Source of the DNA: Nocardia sp. SYP-A9097
GTDB taxonomy: Bacteria; Actinomycetota; Actinomycetes; Mycobacteriales; Mycobacteriaceae
Reading direction: 5' to 3'
Assembly: GCF_009649815.1 (NCBI RefSeq)
Contig: NZ_WJIC01000002.1
Coordinates: forward strand, 743,215 to 807,214
Length of the DNA: 64,000 nt
This document shows, one piece after another, positions 1 through 8,051 of the stretch. Both the position numbers and the translations under genes were made by a program. Positions within the stretch are counted from its first letter, which is position 1, and every line of letters begins with the position of its first letter. Under the pieces are notes generated by a model that was not told where the DNA came from, made no database searches, and saw only the letters and a program-made list of their open reading frames with translations.

Positions 1-357
1 GGGCAGGGCCAGGCAGATATTCCCGCCCACGGTCGCGGTCCGCCGTATCTTGTGCGAGGCGACCAGTGCCCCGCACCCCTGCGCGAACAGCCGCGTCGCA
101 TTCCACGCGGCCGGGTATTCCCCCGCCGCCAATTCGGCGAGTGTGCAGGTGGCGGCGATTTCCAGCCCTGCATTGTCAATGGTGAGCGCGGTCCAGCCGA
201 GTTCGGTGATATCGATCAGCCGCCGCACCCGCTGCTGCGGTTCGGAGTACAGCCAGGTCCCCCCGGCCAATATGGCCGTCCCCTCCCCCAGCCCATCCAG
301 ATCGGCCCGGTCGCGGGCCACCACCAGTTCCCGAACCGTATCCAAATCCATCGCCAT
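1..357 (-). CDS. FAD-binding subunit of a xanthine dehydrogenase-type molybdo-flavoenzyme (3' end outside the window)
   Basis: The leftward reading frame from the ATG at 357 is open to the window edge (119 codons). It begins MAMDLDTVRELVVARD and contains the two flavin-contact motifs of the FAD_binding_5 (CoxM/XdhB) family: AILAGGTWL near residue 30 and ATVGGNICLALP near residue 108. The family passes electrons from the Mo/Fe-S subunits to FAD in xanthine or purine dehydrogenases. An AGGTGAG ribosome binding site lies 5' of the ATG. Neighbouring 8-oxoguanine deaminase, HIU hydrolase, OHCU decarboxylase, XdhC and MobA-like genes make a purine dehydrogenase much likelier than a CO dehydrogenase. 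The Fe-S and Mo subunits are presumably just left of the window. A GlnR-type box lies about 105 bp upstream. Confidence 0.85.
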   Translation of the reverse strand, partial: MAMDLDTVRELVVARDRADLDGLGEGTAILAGGTWLYSEPQQRVRRLIDITELGWTALTIDNAGLEIAATCTLAELAAGEYPAAWNATRLFAQGCGALVASHKIRRTATVGGNICLALP

Positions 358-461
358 CACCCGCTCTCACCTGCGGGGCCGTCCCCGCGCCAGCCGGTCA
401 CGACCTGCCCTCCACCCTACGAGCCACGAGTTGCGCGGAGATTGCGACCACCCCCGCGCCT

Positions 462-477
462 GTTTCGTAATGGTTAC
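462..477 (-). promoter_or_regulatory. Candidate GlnR nitrogen-regulator box
   Basis: On the minus strand this reads GTAAC-CATTAC-GAAAC, an exact fit to the actinobacterial GlnR consensus (GTnAC, six bases, GAAAC). It lies 105-120 bp upstream of the FAD-subunit start and overlaps the stop codon of the preceding small gene. GlnR controls nitrogen scavenging in Actinobacteria, and purine degradation releases ammonia, so the placement makes sense. Binding itself is inferred. Confidence 0.6.
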
Positions 478-743
478 TCTTCGTAAGGACCCAGCGGCGA
501 TGATGTCCGATTCGTATCCGTCGCCGGGAGGCAGATCGGAGCGCACTGAATCGCCACCTGGGTCTGCGTGGGCGGTACGGAGCCGGGTTCGATGGATTTC
601 TCGTATGCCCCGCAACTGGCCGAGATCACCATGATCACGAATACCGTCAAGCCCAGCATTCCGAGGAACGCCACGGCGAACAGCCCGGAGTGCAGTCGCG
701 GCACGGGCACCACGAAGACGAATGGTCCGACATCGAAGATCAT
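474..743 (-). CDS. Small single-pass membrane protein of unknown function
   Basis: An 89-residue protein with one strong hydrophobic segment (about residues 20-43, FAVAFLGMLGLTVFVIMV) followed by ISASCG, which could be a lipobox-like site but lies late for one. The soluble C-terminal part carries two further cysteines (CAPIC). Its ATG overlaps the stop of the upstream gene by 4 bp, so the two are probably translationally coupled. I do not recognise the family. Codon use is GC-rich and gene-like. It may be a membrane partner of the 125-residue protein encoded upstream. Confidence 0.6.
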   Translation of the reverse strand: MIFDVGPFVFVVPVPRLHSGLFAVAFLGMLGLTVFVIMVISASCGAYEKSIEPGSVPPTQTQVAIQCAPICLPATDTNRTSSPLGPYEE

Positions 744-1117
744 CGGTTCACCCCGTATCCGTCATGCCCGGGATGACGCCGCACCCCACGCTGAGAATCG
801 CAGCGCCGCTGCGCTTCCCGCCTCGTCTCCGGATCGCGCAGCGCGAGCTTGCACATCACATCGACGAGCGAAAGCCCGAGCACCTCGGCGTGCATCTCGG
901 CATTCTCCCCCTCGAATTCCCCAGTGGGCCTGTCGAATCCACCGATAATCATCTCGGCCAGCGCCACCCCCGCCACCGCCTGTTCGCGCGTCAACAGACG
1001 GGCCGGCAGGTACGACAGCACCCACAGCCCCTGGTGCGGGCCCGGCTCATCGATCCGAAAGGCCGCCTCGTGAGCCCCTTTGCCGATAATGAGCCAGCCT
1101 GAATCAGTTTTCGTCAT
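740..1117 (-). CDS. Hypothetical cytosolic protein
   Basis: A 125-residue protein starting MTKTDSGWLIIGKG, without signal peptide or membrane segment and with an arginine-rich tail. An AAAGGA ribosome binding site lies about 9 bases before the ATG. It is the middle member of three overlapping small leftward genes: it overlaps the membrane-protein gene by 4 bp and the interrupted small frame upstream by 14 bp. I do not recognise a family or catalytic motif. Confidence 0.6.
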   Translation of the reverse strand: MTKTDSGWLIIGKGAHEAAFRIDEPGPHQGLWVLSYLPARLLTREQAVAGVALAEMIIGGFDRPTGEFEGENAEMHAEVLGLSLVDVMCKLALRDPETRREAQRRCDSQRGVRRHPGHDGYGVNR

Positions 1118-1235
1118 TGATCCATTCCTTTACCGCCGCCTGGATCTGTCCCCAATCCGGATCCGGTTGATGAATCAATGGTCGCGATTCGGCCGTTCAC
1201 CTTGAATCCCAGCGGTTCTCGGGATTTCTTGGCAT
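1104..1235 (-). pseudogene. Small gene interrupted by an in-frame TGA
   Basis: From an ATG at 1235, preceded by AAGGA at good spacing, the frame reads MPRNPENRWDSR. A TGA stop follows at 1199-1197, and the same frame then continues with a protein-like 30-residue stretch (ESRPLIHQPDPDWGQ, then AAVKEWINDEN) to a second stop at 1106-1104. The two parts in one register look like a single 43-residue gene broken by one nonsense change, for example CGA to TGA. A sequencing error or read-through cannot be excluded. It overlaps the next gene by 14 bp. Confidence 0.5.
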
Positions 1236-1334
1236 GTCACGCTTCCTTGACCAGGCGAAATCGGCGCGGTACCAAGGAAATATCCCAGTGACGGCGGCCG
1301 AATACGGGTGCTCGCTGGATACAGGAGGCGCACC

Positions 1335-4085
1335 GTGTCACGAAACGGTGAATCCGACGGCTCGGATGATCATGGGCGTGATGTCGGAGCCGATACACGA
1401 AAGCAACTGCGTGGGATTCTACGCCGAACGGGGTTGCGGGAGAACGAGTTACTGGAGCCGTTGGCGGCGGAGTTGCGGCAGCGGGGGTGTCGGCCGCGGA
1501 AGGCTTGGCGGCTGGCGAACGAGTTCACTCAGCAGGAGGTGGCGGAGGAGTTCAATCGGCTGATGGGGAAGGCTTCCGCGCCGATGAAGGCGGCGCGGAT
1601 TTCGGAGTACGAGTCGTGGCCGGGGTTGCGGGGGGCGAGTCGGAGTCGGCCGCGGCCGACGGTGGATGCGCTGCGCATACTGGCCACCATCTATCGGACC
1701 AGTTGGGATCAGTTGGTGGACACCGCGGATCTGGACTGTATGCCCCGGACGGATCGGGTGGCTTTCCGTACCGAACTGGCACGGCGGTGTACAACGCTGC
1801 CGCGGATGGCGGGCGGTGCGGTGCCCGGCGAGATGATTCCGTTCGTGGGGCGCGAGCGGCAGGTGGCGGAGTTACGGCAGCGGATCGAGCGGCATCTCGA
1901 AAATGGCGGGCCCGCGGTGCATGTGGTGAACGGGCTGGCGGGTATCGGGAAGACGGCGCTGGTGCGGTGCGTGGTGGATGCGCACGCCGATCGCTATCCC
2001 GACGGTCTGATCTGGGAGGATCTGCACGGCCACACCGCCGGTCGGACCCCACGCACCGCGGCGGATGTGCTGGAGCAGTTGCTGTTGAAGATCGGTGTGG
2101 CACCGGAGACCATCGACAGTGGTGCGGAGCGGCGCGGGCATCGCTGGCGCGACGAGATACGCGGGCACCGGCTCCTGATCGTGTTCGACAACGCGCTGGA
2201 CAGCCGGCATGTGCTGCCGCTGCTGCCGGGCGCGCGGGATTGTCTGGTGATCATTACCAGTCGGCGGCGGTTGACCGGTCTGGCCGGTGCGGCCGCACCA
2301 CTGCAGCTGGATCCGATGACCATGGCCGAGGCGGAGGAGTTCTTCCTCGAATTGAGCCATCTGCCGGCGGATTACGATGTCGGCGCGGTGCGGCGGATTC
2401 TGGATACGGCGGGCCGGCTACCGCTCGCGATCCGGTTGATCGCCGGGCAGATCGCGCACGGTGGCGAGGATATGCTGGCGGCCCTGGCAGCCGAATTCGA
2501 CAGTCTGGCAGAGGGTTTGCGGCAGGCCCCGGATGATCGGGCGGCGGAGTCGGTGGCCGATCACATTCTGGACCGCTTCGCCGCGGAGGGTGAAACCCTG
2601 CGCGCCGCATTCGAATTGTCTTATCAGCGGCTGCCCGACCCGGAGCTGCGCCGGGTGGTGCGGTTGCTCGGCTGGTTTCCGGGTCCGGAGATCACCTCGG
2701 GCACGCTCGCGCCGATGGCCGCGGTCTCGGAGCCGACGGCGGGGACGTTCATACACCGCATCTCCGAGGTGGGTTTTCTGGATCGCGCGAAGCGGCTGCC
2801 GGAGCCGAGCGCGCCGACCCGGGAGCCGCGGCCCACGCGGCCGGTGGGACCGGTGCGGTATCGCATTCATGATGTGACACGGCTGTTTTCGCGCGCTCAG
2901 GCCGATCTGGAGGATACGTCGAGCGAGCGTGCCGCGGCCATGGCTCGGCTGGTGCGGCACTGTCTCGGCATTGCCCGGCAGGCGGGTGTGCCGCGGCCGT
3001 TCGATATAGCGGGGAGCTTTCCGACGCCGTCGCCGCGGGATACGGATCCGGTGGCCGCGGCGGCCCGCGATTGGCTGACCACCGAGCGGGAGATGCTGTT
3101 GGGCTGCATCAGGGTGGCGGGTTCGGGTTCGGACTTCGGTGAATTGGCGCGCCTACTCGGTTCGCATCTGTCGACGCTGGGGTACTGGTCGGATGCGCGC
3201 TGGCTGTTCGTGCGCGCCTTGGACAGCACGCGCGGGCGCGGGGATCGGCTGACCGAGTGCGACATCCTGTACGAGCTGGGCACCGTGCACCGCCGGGCCT
3301 GCGATTACGACACTGCCGCAAAGTGTTTCGAGGAGGCGCGCACGATCGCGGTCCGGCTCGGGGATCAGCTCCGGACCGCCTGCGCACTGTGGGGTTATGC
3401 CGAGGTCACCCGGCATATCGGGGATTACCATCCGGCCAGCCGCGCCTATCTCGACGCGCTGGCCATCGCCCGGCTGCTGGAGAATCCGAAATTCGAGGGG
3501 AGCAATCTGCGTGGGCTGGGCCATCTCGAGCGCACGCGGGGCGAGCGGGAGACCGCGCACGACTACTATCTGGCGGCGCTGGGGATCGCCGGGCAGATCG
3601 GCGACCGCTACAGTCTCGGCTGGTCGCTGTGGGGGTTGGGCCTGATCACCAGGGACACCGGGGATTTGGATATCGCGCGGGCGCAATTGGCCGATGCGCA
3701 CGGTATCGCCGTCGAGATGGCCGATGCGCTGCTGGAGGCCGATGCGTTGCGGGGGTTGGGGCAGATAGCGTGCGATGTGCGCGATCTCGATGCGGCACAG
3801 GAGTTCTTCGCCGATTCGATGGATATCGCCCGGCGCAATCGTGATCCGCACGGTGAGGCAGATGCGCTGCGTGCGCTGGCCGGTCTGGTGTCCGAGGTCG
3901 GACCCCAGTGGCGGGTCTGCGATTTCCTGGGTAAGGCGCTGGCCCGCTACCAGAGCATGGGGGTCAGGATCGCCGAGCAGGTCCGGGTGGAGCTCGAGCA
4001 GGCGGTGCTGCGGTGTGCGCGGAACCAGGTCCGCATTCCGGAGCAGGTGCGTGAGGATCTGCTGGCCTTGGGGGTGACGGTCTGA
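1335..4085 (+). CDS. Large STAND regulator: N-terminal helix-turn-helix-like region, NB-ARC ATPase, TPR repeats
   Basis: A 916-residue protein. The start is the GTG at 1335 because AGGAGG sits at 1323-1328; an in-frame GTG 27 bases upstream lacks such a site. The N-terminal 120 residues (EFTQQEVAEEFNRL, ARISEYESWPG) resemble an XRE-type DNA-binding region. The NB-ARC module has a P-loop GLAGIGKT (about 200-207), Walker B LLIVFDNAL (about 280), the VIITSRR sensor and a RLPLAIRL (GLPLA-like) motif. From about residue 600 the protein is made of TPR-like helical repeats (YELGTVHRRACDYDTAAKCFEEA and similar). Such proteins are signal-driven transcriptional switches or NLR-like sensors. It lies between hypothetical genes and the convergent 8-oxoguanine deaminase; its ligand and targets are unknown. 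Confidence 0.85.
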   Translation: MSRNGESDGSDDHGRDVGADTRKQLRGILRRTGLRENELLEPLAAELRQRGCRPRKAWRLANEFTQQEVAEEFNRLMGKASAPMKAARISEYESWPGLRGASRSRPRPTVDALRILATIYRTSWDQLVDTADLDCMPRTDRVAFRTELARRCTTLPRMAGGAVPGEMIPFVGRERQVAELRQRIERHLENGGPAVHVVNGLAGIGKTALVRCVVDAHADRYPDGLIWEDLHGHTAGRTPRTAADVLEQLLLKIGVAPETIDSGAERRGHRWRDEIRGHRLLIVFDNALDSRHVLPLLPGARDCLVIITSRRRLTGLAGAAAPLQLDPMTMAEAEEFFLELSHLPADYDVGAVRRILDTAGRLPLAIRLIAGQIAHGGEDMLAALAAEFDSLAEGLRQAPDDRAAESVADHILDRFAAEGETLRAAFELSYQRLPDPELRRVVRLLGWFPGPEITSGTLAPMAAVSEPTAGTFIHRISEVGFLDRAKRLPEPSAPTREPRPTRPVGPVRYRIHDVTRLFSRAQADLEDTSSERAAAMARLVRHCLGIARQAGVPRPFDIAGSFPTPSPRDTDPVAAAARDWLTTEREMLLGCIRVAGSGSDFGELARLLGSHLSTLGYWSDARWLFVRALDSTRGRGDRLTECDILYELGTVHRRACDYDTAAKCFEEARTIAVRLGDQLRTACALWGYAEVTRHIGDYHPASRAYLDALAIARLLENPKFEGSNLRGLGHLERTRGERETAHDYYLAALGIAGQIGDRYSLGWSLWGLGLITRDTGDLDIARAQLADAHGIAVEMADALLEADALRGLGQIACDVRDLDAAQEFFADSMDIARRNRDPHGEADALRALAGLVSEVGPQWRVCDFLGKALARYQSMGVRIAEQVRVELEQAVLRCARNQVRIPEQVREDLLALGVTV

Positions 4086-4095
4086 CCGGCTCCCG

Positions 4096-5469
4096 CTACC
4101 CGGCCTTGGCGACCAGCGCGGCCTGCGTGCGCGCGACATCGCGGCCGGCGGCCTCCTCGTCGATGGTCTGAATTTCACCGTGGCGCACAATGATTCGCCC
4201 GTTCACCACCAGCGCGGCGAGTGGCGGGGCGGAGCCGAGAATGAGGGCGGTAATGGGGTCTTCGATGCCCGCGTGGGCGGGGGTGGACAGGTCCCAGAGG
4301 GCGAAGTCGGCGAGTTTTCCTGGTTCGAGCGAGCCGATTTCATCGGCACGGCCGAGAATTCGCGCACCGCCCATGGTCGCCATATCGAGAGCCGTTCGGA
4401 CGGACAGGGATTGGGGTCCTCCACGCTGCCGGGCGAGAAAGAGCGCGTTGCGGGGTTCCTCGATGAGGGAGCTGGCCTCATTGCTGGCCGCGCCGTCCAC
4501 ACCGAGTCCGACCGCGACTCCGGCGGCGAGCAGGTCGGCGGTGCGGGCGATCCCCGCGCCGAGACGACTGTTGGAGGTGGGGCAGTGCGCGGCTCCGGTG
4601 CCGCTGCGCGCCATGGTGCCGATAGCGGTGTCGTCGAGGTGGATGGCGTGCGCCCACCACACATCGGGTCCGATCCAGCCGAGTTTCTCCAGGTATTCGG
4701 CGGGGGTGACGCCGTGGGTGGCGCGGCAGTACTCCTCTTCGTCGAGGGTTTCGGCGACGTGCGTATGCAGTCGAACGCCGAGTTCCCTTGCCAGCACGGC
4801 TGATTCGCGCAGCAGGTCGGCGGAGACCGAGAACGGTGAGCACGGTGCGAGCGCGATGCGCAGCATGGAGTCGAAGGAGGTGTCGTGGTAGCGCGCCACC
4901 GCCTCGGCGCTGGCGGTGAGGATGTCGTCGAGGGTTTCGATCACCGAGTCCGGCGGTAGGCCGCCCGCGCTGCGGCCCAGGTCCATGGAGCCGCGGCAGG
5001 GATGGAAGCGCAGCCCGACCTGTGCGGCGGCGTCGATTTCGGCGGCCAGCAGGTCACCGGCGTCGCGCGGGAAGACGTAGTGGTGGTCGGTGGTCGTGGT
5101 GCAGCCGCTGCGTGCCAGCGCGGCGAGGCCGCCGGTGGCGGCGATGCGGGTGGCGTCCGCGTCGATACCCGCCCAGATGGGGTACAGCGTGGTGAGCCAT
5201 TCGAAGAGCGTGGCATCGGGCACCAGGCCGCGGGTGACCCACTGGTAGAGGTGGTGGTGGGTATTGACCAGGCCGGGTGTGAGCAGGCAGCCGCGGCCGT
5301 CGATACGGGTGGCGCCGGGCGTCTCGGGTGCGGGTCCGGGTCCCACGGCCTCGATTCGGTTGCCGCGCACCAGGATATGTCCGTCGCGGTATTCGGTGCC
5401 CGCCGCGTTCACGGTGGCGATGGCGCAGCCTTCGATGATCAGGTTGCCCGGTTCCGCTGCGTCGCTCAT
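4096..5469 (-). CDS. 8-oxoguanine deaminase (amidohydrolase superfamily)
   Basis: A 457-residue zinc amidohydrolase of the guanine/8-oxoguanine deaminase and atrazine hydrolase branch. Metal ligands are visible as LVNTHHHLYQW (His71, His73), HTHVAE (His235/237, Glu240), WAHAIHL (His274) and LGVDGAASNE (Asp325). The YQWVTRG motif after the first histidines is typical of 8-oxoguanine deaminases. The expected reaction is 8-oxoguanine to urate plus ammonia, feeding urate to the HIU and OHCU enzymes encoded directly upstream in the same operon (stop of HIU hydrolase at 5473, start here at 5469). Guanine deaminase or s-triazine deaminase activity is an alternative that the sequence alone cannot exclude. 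Confidence 0.85.
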   Translation of the reverse strand: MSDAAEPGNLIIEGCAIATVNAAGTEYRDGHILVRGNRIEAVGPGPAPETPGATRIDGRGCLLTPGLVNTHHHLYQWVTRGLVPDATLFEWLTTLYPIWAGIDADATRIAATGGLAALARSGCTTTTDHHYVFPRDAGDLLAAEIDAAAQVGLRFHPCRGSMDLGRSAGGLPPDSVIETLDDILTASAEAVARYHDTSFDSMLRIALAPCSPFSVSADLLRESAVLARELGVRLHTHVAETLDEEEYCRATHGVTPAEYLEKLGWIGPDVWWAHAIHLDDTAIGTMARSGTGAAHCPTSNSRLGAGIARTADLLAAGVAVGLGVDGAASNEASSLIEEPRNALFLARQRGGPQSLSVRTALDMATMGGARILGRADEIGSLEPGKLADFALWDLSTPAHAGIEDPITALILGSAPPLAALVVNGRIIVRHGEIQTIDEEAAGRDVARTQAALVAKAG

Positions 5470-5472
5470 GGG

Positions 5473-5790
5473 TCAACTACCTCGGTAGGTGGAGTAGGCG
5501 AAGGGGGAGAGCAGCAGTGGCACGTGGTAGTGCCGCTCCCCGGTGACGGCGAAGGCGATGGTGACCTCGGGGTAGAAGGCGTCGACGCCCTGCGCGGTGA
5601 AGTAGCCGCCGGTGTCGAAGCGCAGCCGGTAGTCACCGGCGGCCACCTCGGCGAGCGCCCCGATCCGGCCGTCGGCATCCGTGCTGCCGGACGCCAATTC
5701 GGTTCCCGCCCAATCGAACAGCGTCACGGTGACCCCGGCAGCGGGTGCACCGTGGACGGCGTCCAGGACATGGGTGCTCAGGGAGCTCAT
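5473..5790 (-). CDS. uraH: 5-hydroxyisourate hydrolase (transthyretin-like)
   Basis: A 105-residue protein with the full family signature: N-terminal STHVLD with the catalytic His7, DGRIG with Arg42, the region ERHYHVPLLLSPF with His87 and His89, and the diagnostic C-terminal YRGS. It hydrolyses 5-hydroxyisourate to OHCU in the urate-to-allantoin route. The start ATG overlaps the stop of the OHCU decarboxylase gene (ATGA), and 8-oxoguanine deaminase follows 3 bp after its stop, so the three genes form one coupled operon. No signal peptide is visible; the enzyme is cytosolic. No urate oxidase is visible in the window. Confidence 0.93.
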   Translation of the reverse strand: MSSLSTHVLDAVHGAPAAGVTVTLFDWAGTELASGSTDADGRIGALAEVAAGDYRLRFDTGGYFTAQGVDAFYPEVTIAFAVTGERHYHVPLLLSPFAYSTYRGS

Positions 5791-6308
5791 GCGGCGTCTC
5801 CCGAATCCACCAGTCGCCGTAGCCGAATGCGGTTGATCTTCGCCAATTCCTCTCGCACGATGCGCCTTTCGATGGCCGGGTCGTTCCCGAGACGAGCGGT
5901 GAGCATGGTCAGCAACTGCCGCGGTGATTGCCCGGTGGCGCACACCAGATACACATGTCCGAATTTTGCCTCGTATTCGCGGTTTCCGGTGGCGATCGCG
6001 GCACGTATCTCGTGATCGGCGCCGGCCATACCGGCTTGTTCGCGCGCGGAGTCGGCGCTGTCCGGCCGGTCGCCGATGCGGGGGTGTCCGGCGAGTCCGC
6101 GGTCGATCTCGGTTTCGGAGATTTCGCCGAGTTCGGTGTCGGCGGCGCGCAGTAGTTCCTCGATGCTCGCGAAGGGGCGGCGCGCGGCCACGGCATGCGC
6201 CCAGGCGGGTGCGGAGCAGCAGGTCAGCAGTAGTTCCACCGCGGCCGCCTCGGGGAGGGCGGCGAATTCGTCGAGTCCGATCCGGTTCTCCGTCATCACC
6301 TCCAGCAT
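5787..6308 (-). CDS. 2-oxo-4-hydroxy-4-carboxy-5-ureidoimidazoline (OHCU) decarboxylase
   Basis: A 173-residue protein with the substrate-binding HPRIG motif (about 75-79) and FGHVYLVCATG (about 116-126), both characteristic of OHCU decarboxylases. The enzyme makes S-allantoin from OHCU, the step after HIU hydrolase. It is the first gene of the leftward trio. Two ATGs are possible (6308 and, four codons in, 6296); neither has a well-spaced ribosome binding site, and the transcript may be nearly leaderless. The 66-bp gap to the divergent MobA-like gene must contain both promoters. Confidence 0.92.
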   Translation of the reverse strand: MLEVMTENRIGLDEFAALPEAAAVELLLTCCSAPAWAHAVAARRPFASIEELLRAADTELGEISETEIDRGLAGHPRIGDRPDSADSAREQAGMAGADHEIRAAIATGNREYEAKFGHVYLVCATGQSPRQLLTMLTARLGNDPAIERRIVREELAKINRIRLRRLVDSGDAA

Positions 6309-6374
6309 CGGCTATGGCAATCGCCCCCGCCACTCGAGGGGCGAAGATCAGCGCGCGCGGCTAACCTGCCCTGC

Positions 6375-7007
6375 ATGACCCCCGAACGCTGCGATGGCAT
6401 GGTGCTGGCGGCAGGTGCCGGCACCCGCTATGGCATGCCGAAAGCCCTGGCCGAGAACGGTGCGTGGCTGCGTGCGGCGGTGCGTGCGCTGCGCGAGGGC
6501 GGCTGTGCACGGGTCTTCGTGGTGCTGGGGGCGACCGGTCCGGCCATCCCGGCGGGGGAAACCGGTTCTGCCCCAACGTGGCTGGTGTCGCAAACCCCTC
6601 GCATTCCCGTCCCGCCGGGTGCGCATCCGGTATGGGCGGCGGATTGGGCAACCGGTGTGAGCGCTTCGCTGCGCGCGGGATTGGCCGCGGTGGCCGGCGT
6701 TGGGGACGCACCCCCGGAGTATGTCGCGATCATGCCGGTGGACACCCCCGATGTCGGTCCGGATGTGGTGCGCCGGGTGATAGATGCCGCACAAGCCGCC
6801 GAGAGTGGTTTGGCGCGTGCGTTCTTCGGGAATGTTCCGGGCCATCCGGTGGTATTGGGCCGGGGGCATTGGGCCGACGTGCTGGCGAATGCGACGGGAA
6901 ATTATGGGGCGGGGACTTATTTACAAGGAAGAGCGGATATGGTGTGCGTCACGTGTGATGACCTTGCGACGGGGATCGATCGGGACTACCCGTGCGGCAC
7001 GCGGTGA
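6375..7007 (+). CDS. MobA/MocA-like molybdopterin cytidylyl- or guanylyltransferase
   Basis: A 210-residue nucleotidyltransferase with the N-terminal nucleotide-binding motif LAAGAGTRYGMPK (about 11-23), the metal-binding PVDTPDV (about 121-127) and PGHPVVL (about 155-161). This is the MobA-like NTP transferase family that converts molybdopterin to the dinucleotide cofactor. Beside XdhC and a xanthine dehydrogenase subunit, cytidylyltransferase (MocA) activity for the purine hydroxylase is the likeliest role. XdhC begins 13 bp after the stop, on the same strand, so the two form a cofactor-maturation pair. Confidence 0.85.
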   Translation: MTPERCDGMVLAAGAGTRYGMPKALAENGAWLRAAVRALREGGCARVFVVLGATGPAIPAGETGSAPTWLVSQTPRIPVPPGAHPVWAADWATGVSASLRAGLAAVAGVGDAPPEYVAIMPVDTPDVGPDVVRRVIDAAQAAESGLARAFFGNVPGHPVVLGRGHWADVLANATGNYGAGTYLQGRADMVCVTCDDLATGIDRDYPCGTR

Positions 7008-7020
7008 TCGGGAGCTTGTG

Positions 7021-8046
7021 ATGCGCGATATCGTCGACGACCTTCTACGGGTATGGCACAGCGGGCGGACCGGCGGACTTGCCACCCTGGTGCGAACTGT
7101 CGGTGCCACTCCCCTTCCGATCGGCGCGGCCATGGTGGTCGATGCGGAGGGCCGGGCGTTCGGCTCGGTATCCGCGGGTTGTGCGGAGGCCGCCGCCTAC
7201 GAGGCCGCGGTGGAGGCGGCGCGCACCGGCCGCCGGGGGCTGAACCGTTTCACTCCCGGGAGCGGTCTGGATGCCGGAATGGATTGCGGCGGCACCCTGG
7301 ATGTCTTCACGGAACCGTTCTCGCGCAGGCATTTTCCCGAATTCCCGGATGTGGCGGCCGATATGATGGCGCAGCGGCAGGTCACCGTTTTCACCGTGGT
7401 GTGGCATTCGGATCCGGATGTGATCGGCCAGCATTTGATCACCGATCGCAAGCACGGCACCGAGCTGGTGTCACTGCCGGATTCGGATGTGTTCGTCTCC
7501 TCGTTCACCCGGCCGCCGCGGCTGATCATTGTGGGCGCCAACGCGATCGCGGGTGCGCTGGCCATCCAGGCACGACTACTGGGCTATCGGGTGACGGTGT
7601 GTGATGCTCGGGCGACCTTCGCCAATGCCGACGCCTACCCCGGGTGCGAGGTGGTGGTGGATTGGCCGCACCGCTATCTGAACACCATCGCGGCGGCGGG
7701 TGAAATCGATTCCAGCACAGCGGTTGTGGTGCTGTCGCATGACGCTAAGTTCGAAATCCCGTTGCTGACAATCGCTTTGCGACTACCCAGCCTGGGATTC
7801 CTTGCCGCGCTGGGATCCCGGGCCGCGAACGCACATCGAATGGAAGCCCTGCAGGCGGGCGGTTTCGACGACGAGACACTGTCGCGACTGCACGCTCCGG
7901 CGGGGCTGGATCTGGGGGCGCGCACCCCCGCCGAGACCGCGGTATCCATCGCCGCGGAGTTACTGGCCTATCGAAACGGCACCACCGCCGAGCCGCTGTC
8001 GAGTCTGGGCGACTCGCCGCATCATCGCTCGACGCTGGTGTCGTAG
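7021..8046 (+). CDS. xdhC: XdhC/CoxI family molybdoenzyme maturation factor
   Basis: A 341-residue protein. The start at 7021 has GGAG about 7 bases upstream. The N-terminal XdhC/CoxI domain carries SAGCAEAAAYEAA (about 50) and GMDCGGTLDVFTEP (about 90-100), where the Cys-Gly-Gly motif is conserved. A C-terminal Rossmann-like XdhC_C domain begins at PPRLIIVGANAIAGALA and includes VVLSHDAKFEIPLL. XdhC proteins bind the molybdenum cofactor, assist its sulfuration and insert it into xanthine dehydrogenase. The product therefore matures the enzyme encoded at the left edge of the window. Confidence 0.9.
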   Translation: MRDIVDDLLRVWHSGRTGGLATLVRTVGATPLPIGAAMVVDAEGRAFGSVSAGCAEAAAYEAAVEAARTGRRGLNRFTPGSGLDAGMDCGGTLDVFTEPFSRRHFPEFPDVAADMMAQRQVTVFTVVWHSDPDVIGQHLITDRKHGTELVSLPDSDVFVSSFTRPPRLIIVGANAIAGALAIQARLLGYRVTVCDARATFANADAYPGCEVVVDWPHRYLNTIAAAGEIDSSTAVVVLSHDAKFEIPLLTIALRLPSLGFLAALGSRAANAHRMEALQAGGFDDETLSRLHAPAGLDLGARTPAETAVSIAAELLAYRNGTTAEPLSSLGDSPHHRSTLVS

Positions 8047-8051
8047 TTCGA

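Noticed and set aside
1234..1563. 109-codon plus-strand frame at the start of the NB-ARC gene
   Set aside because: It overlaps the well-supported regulator frame, lacks a ribosome binding site and resembles nothing.
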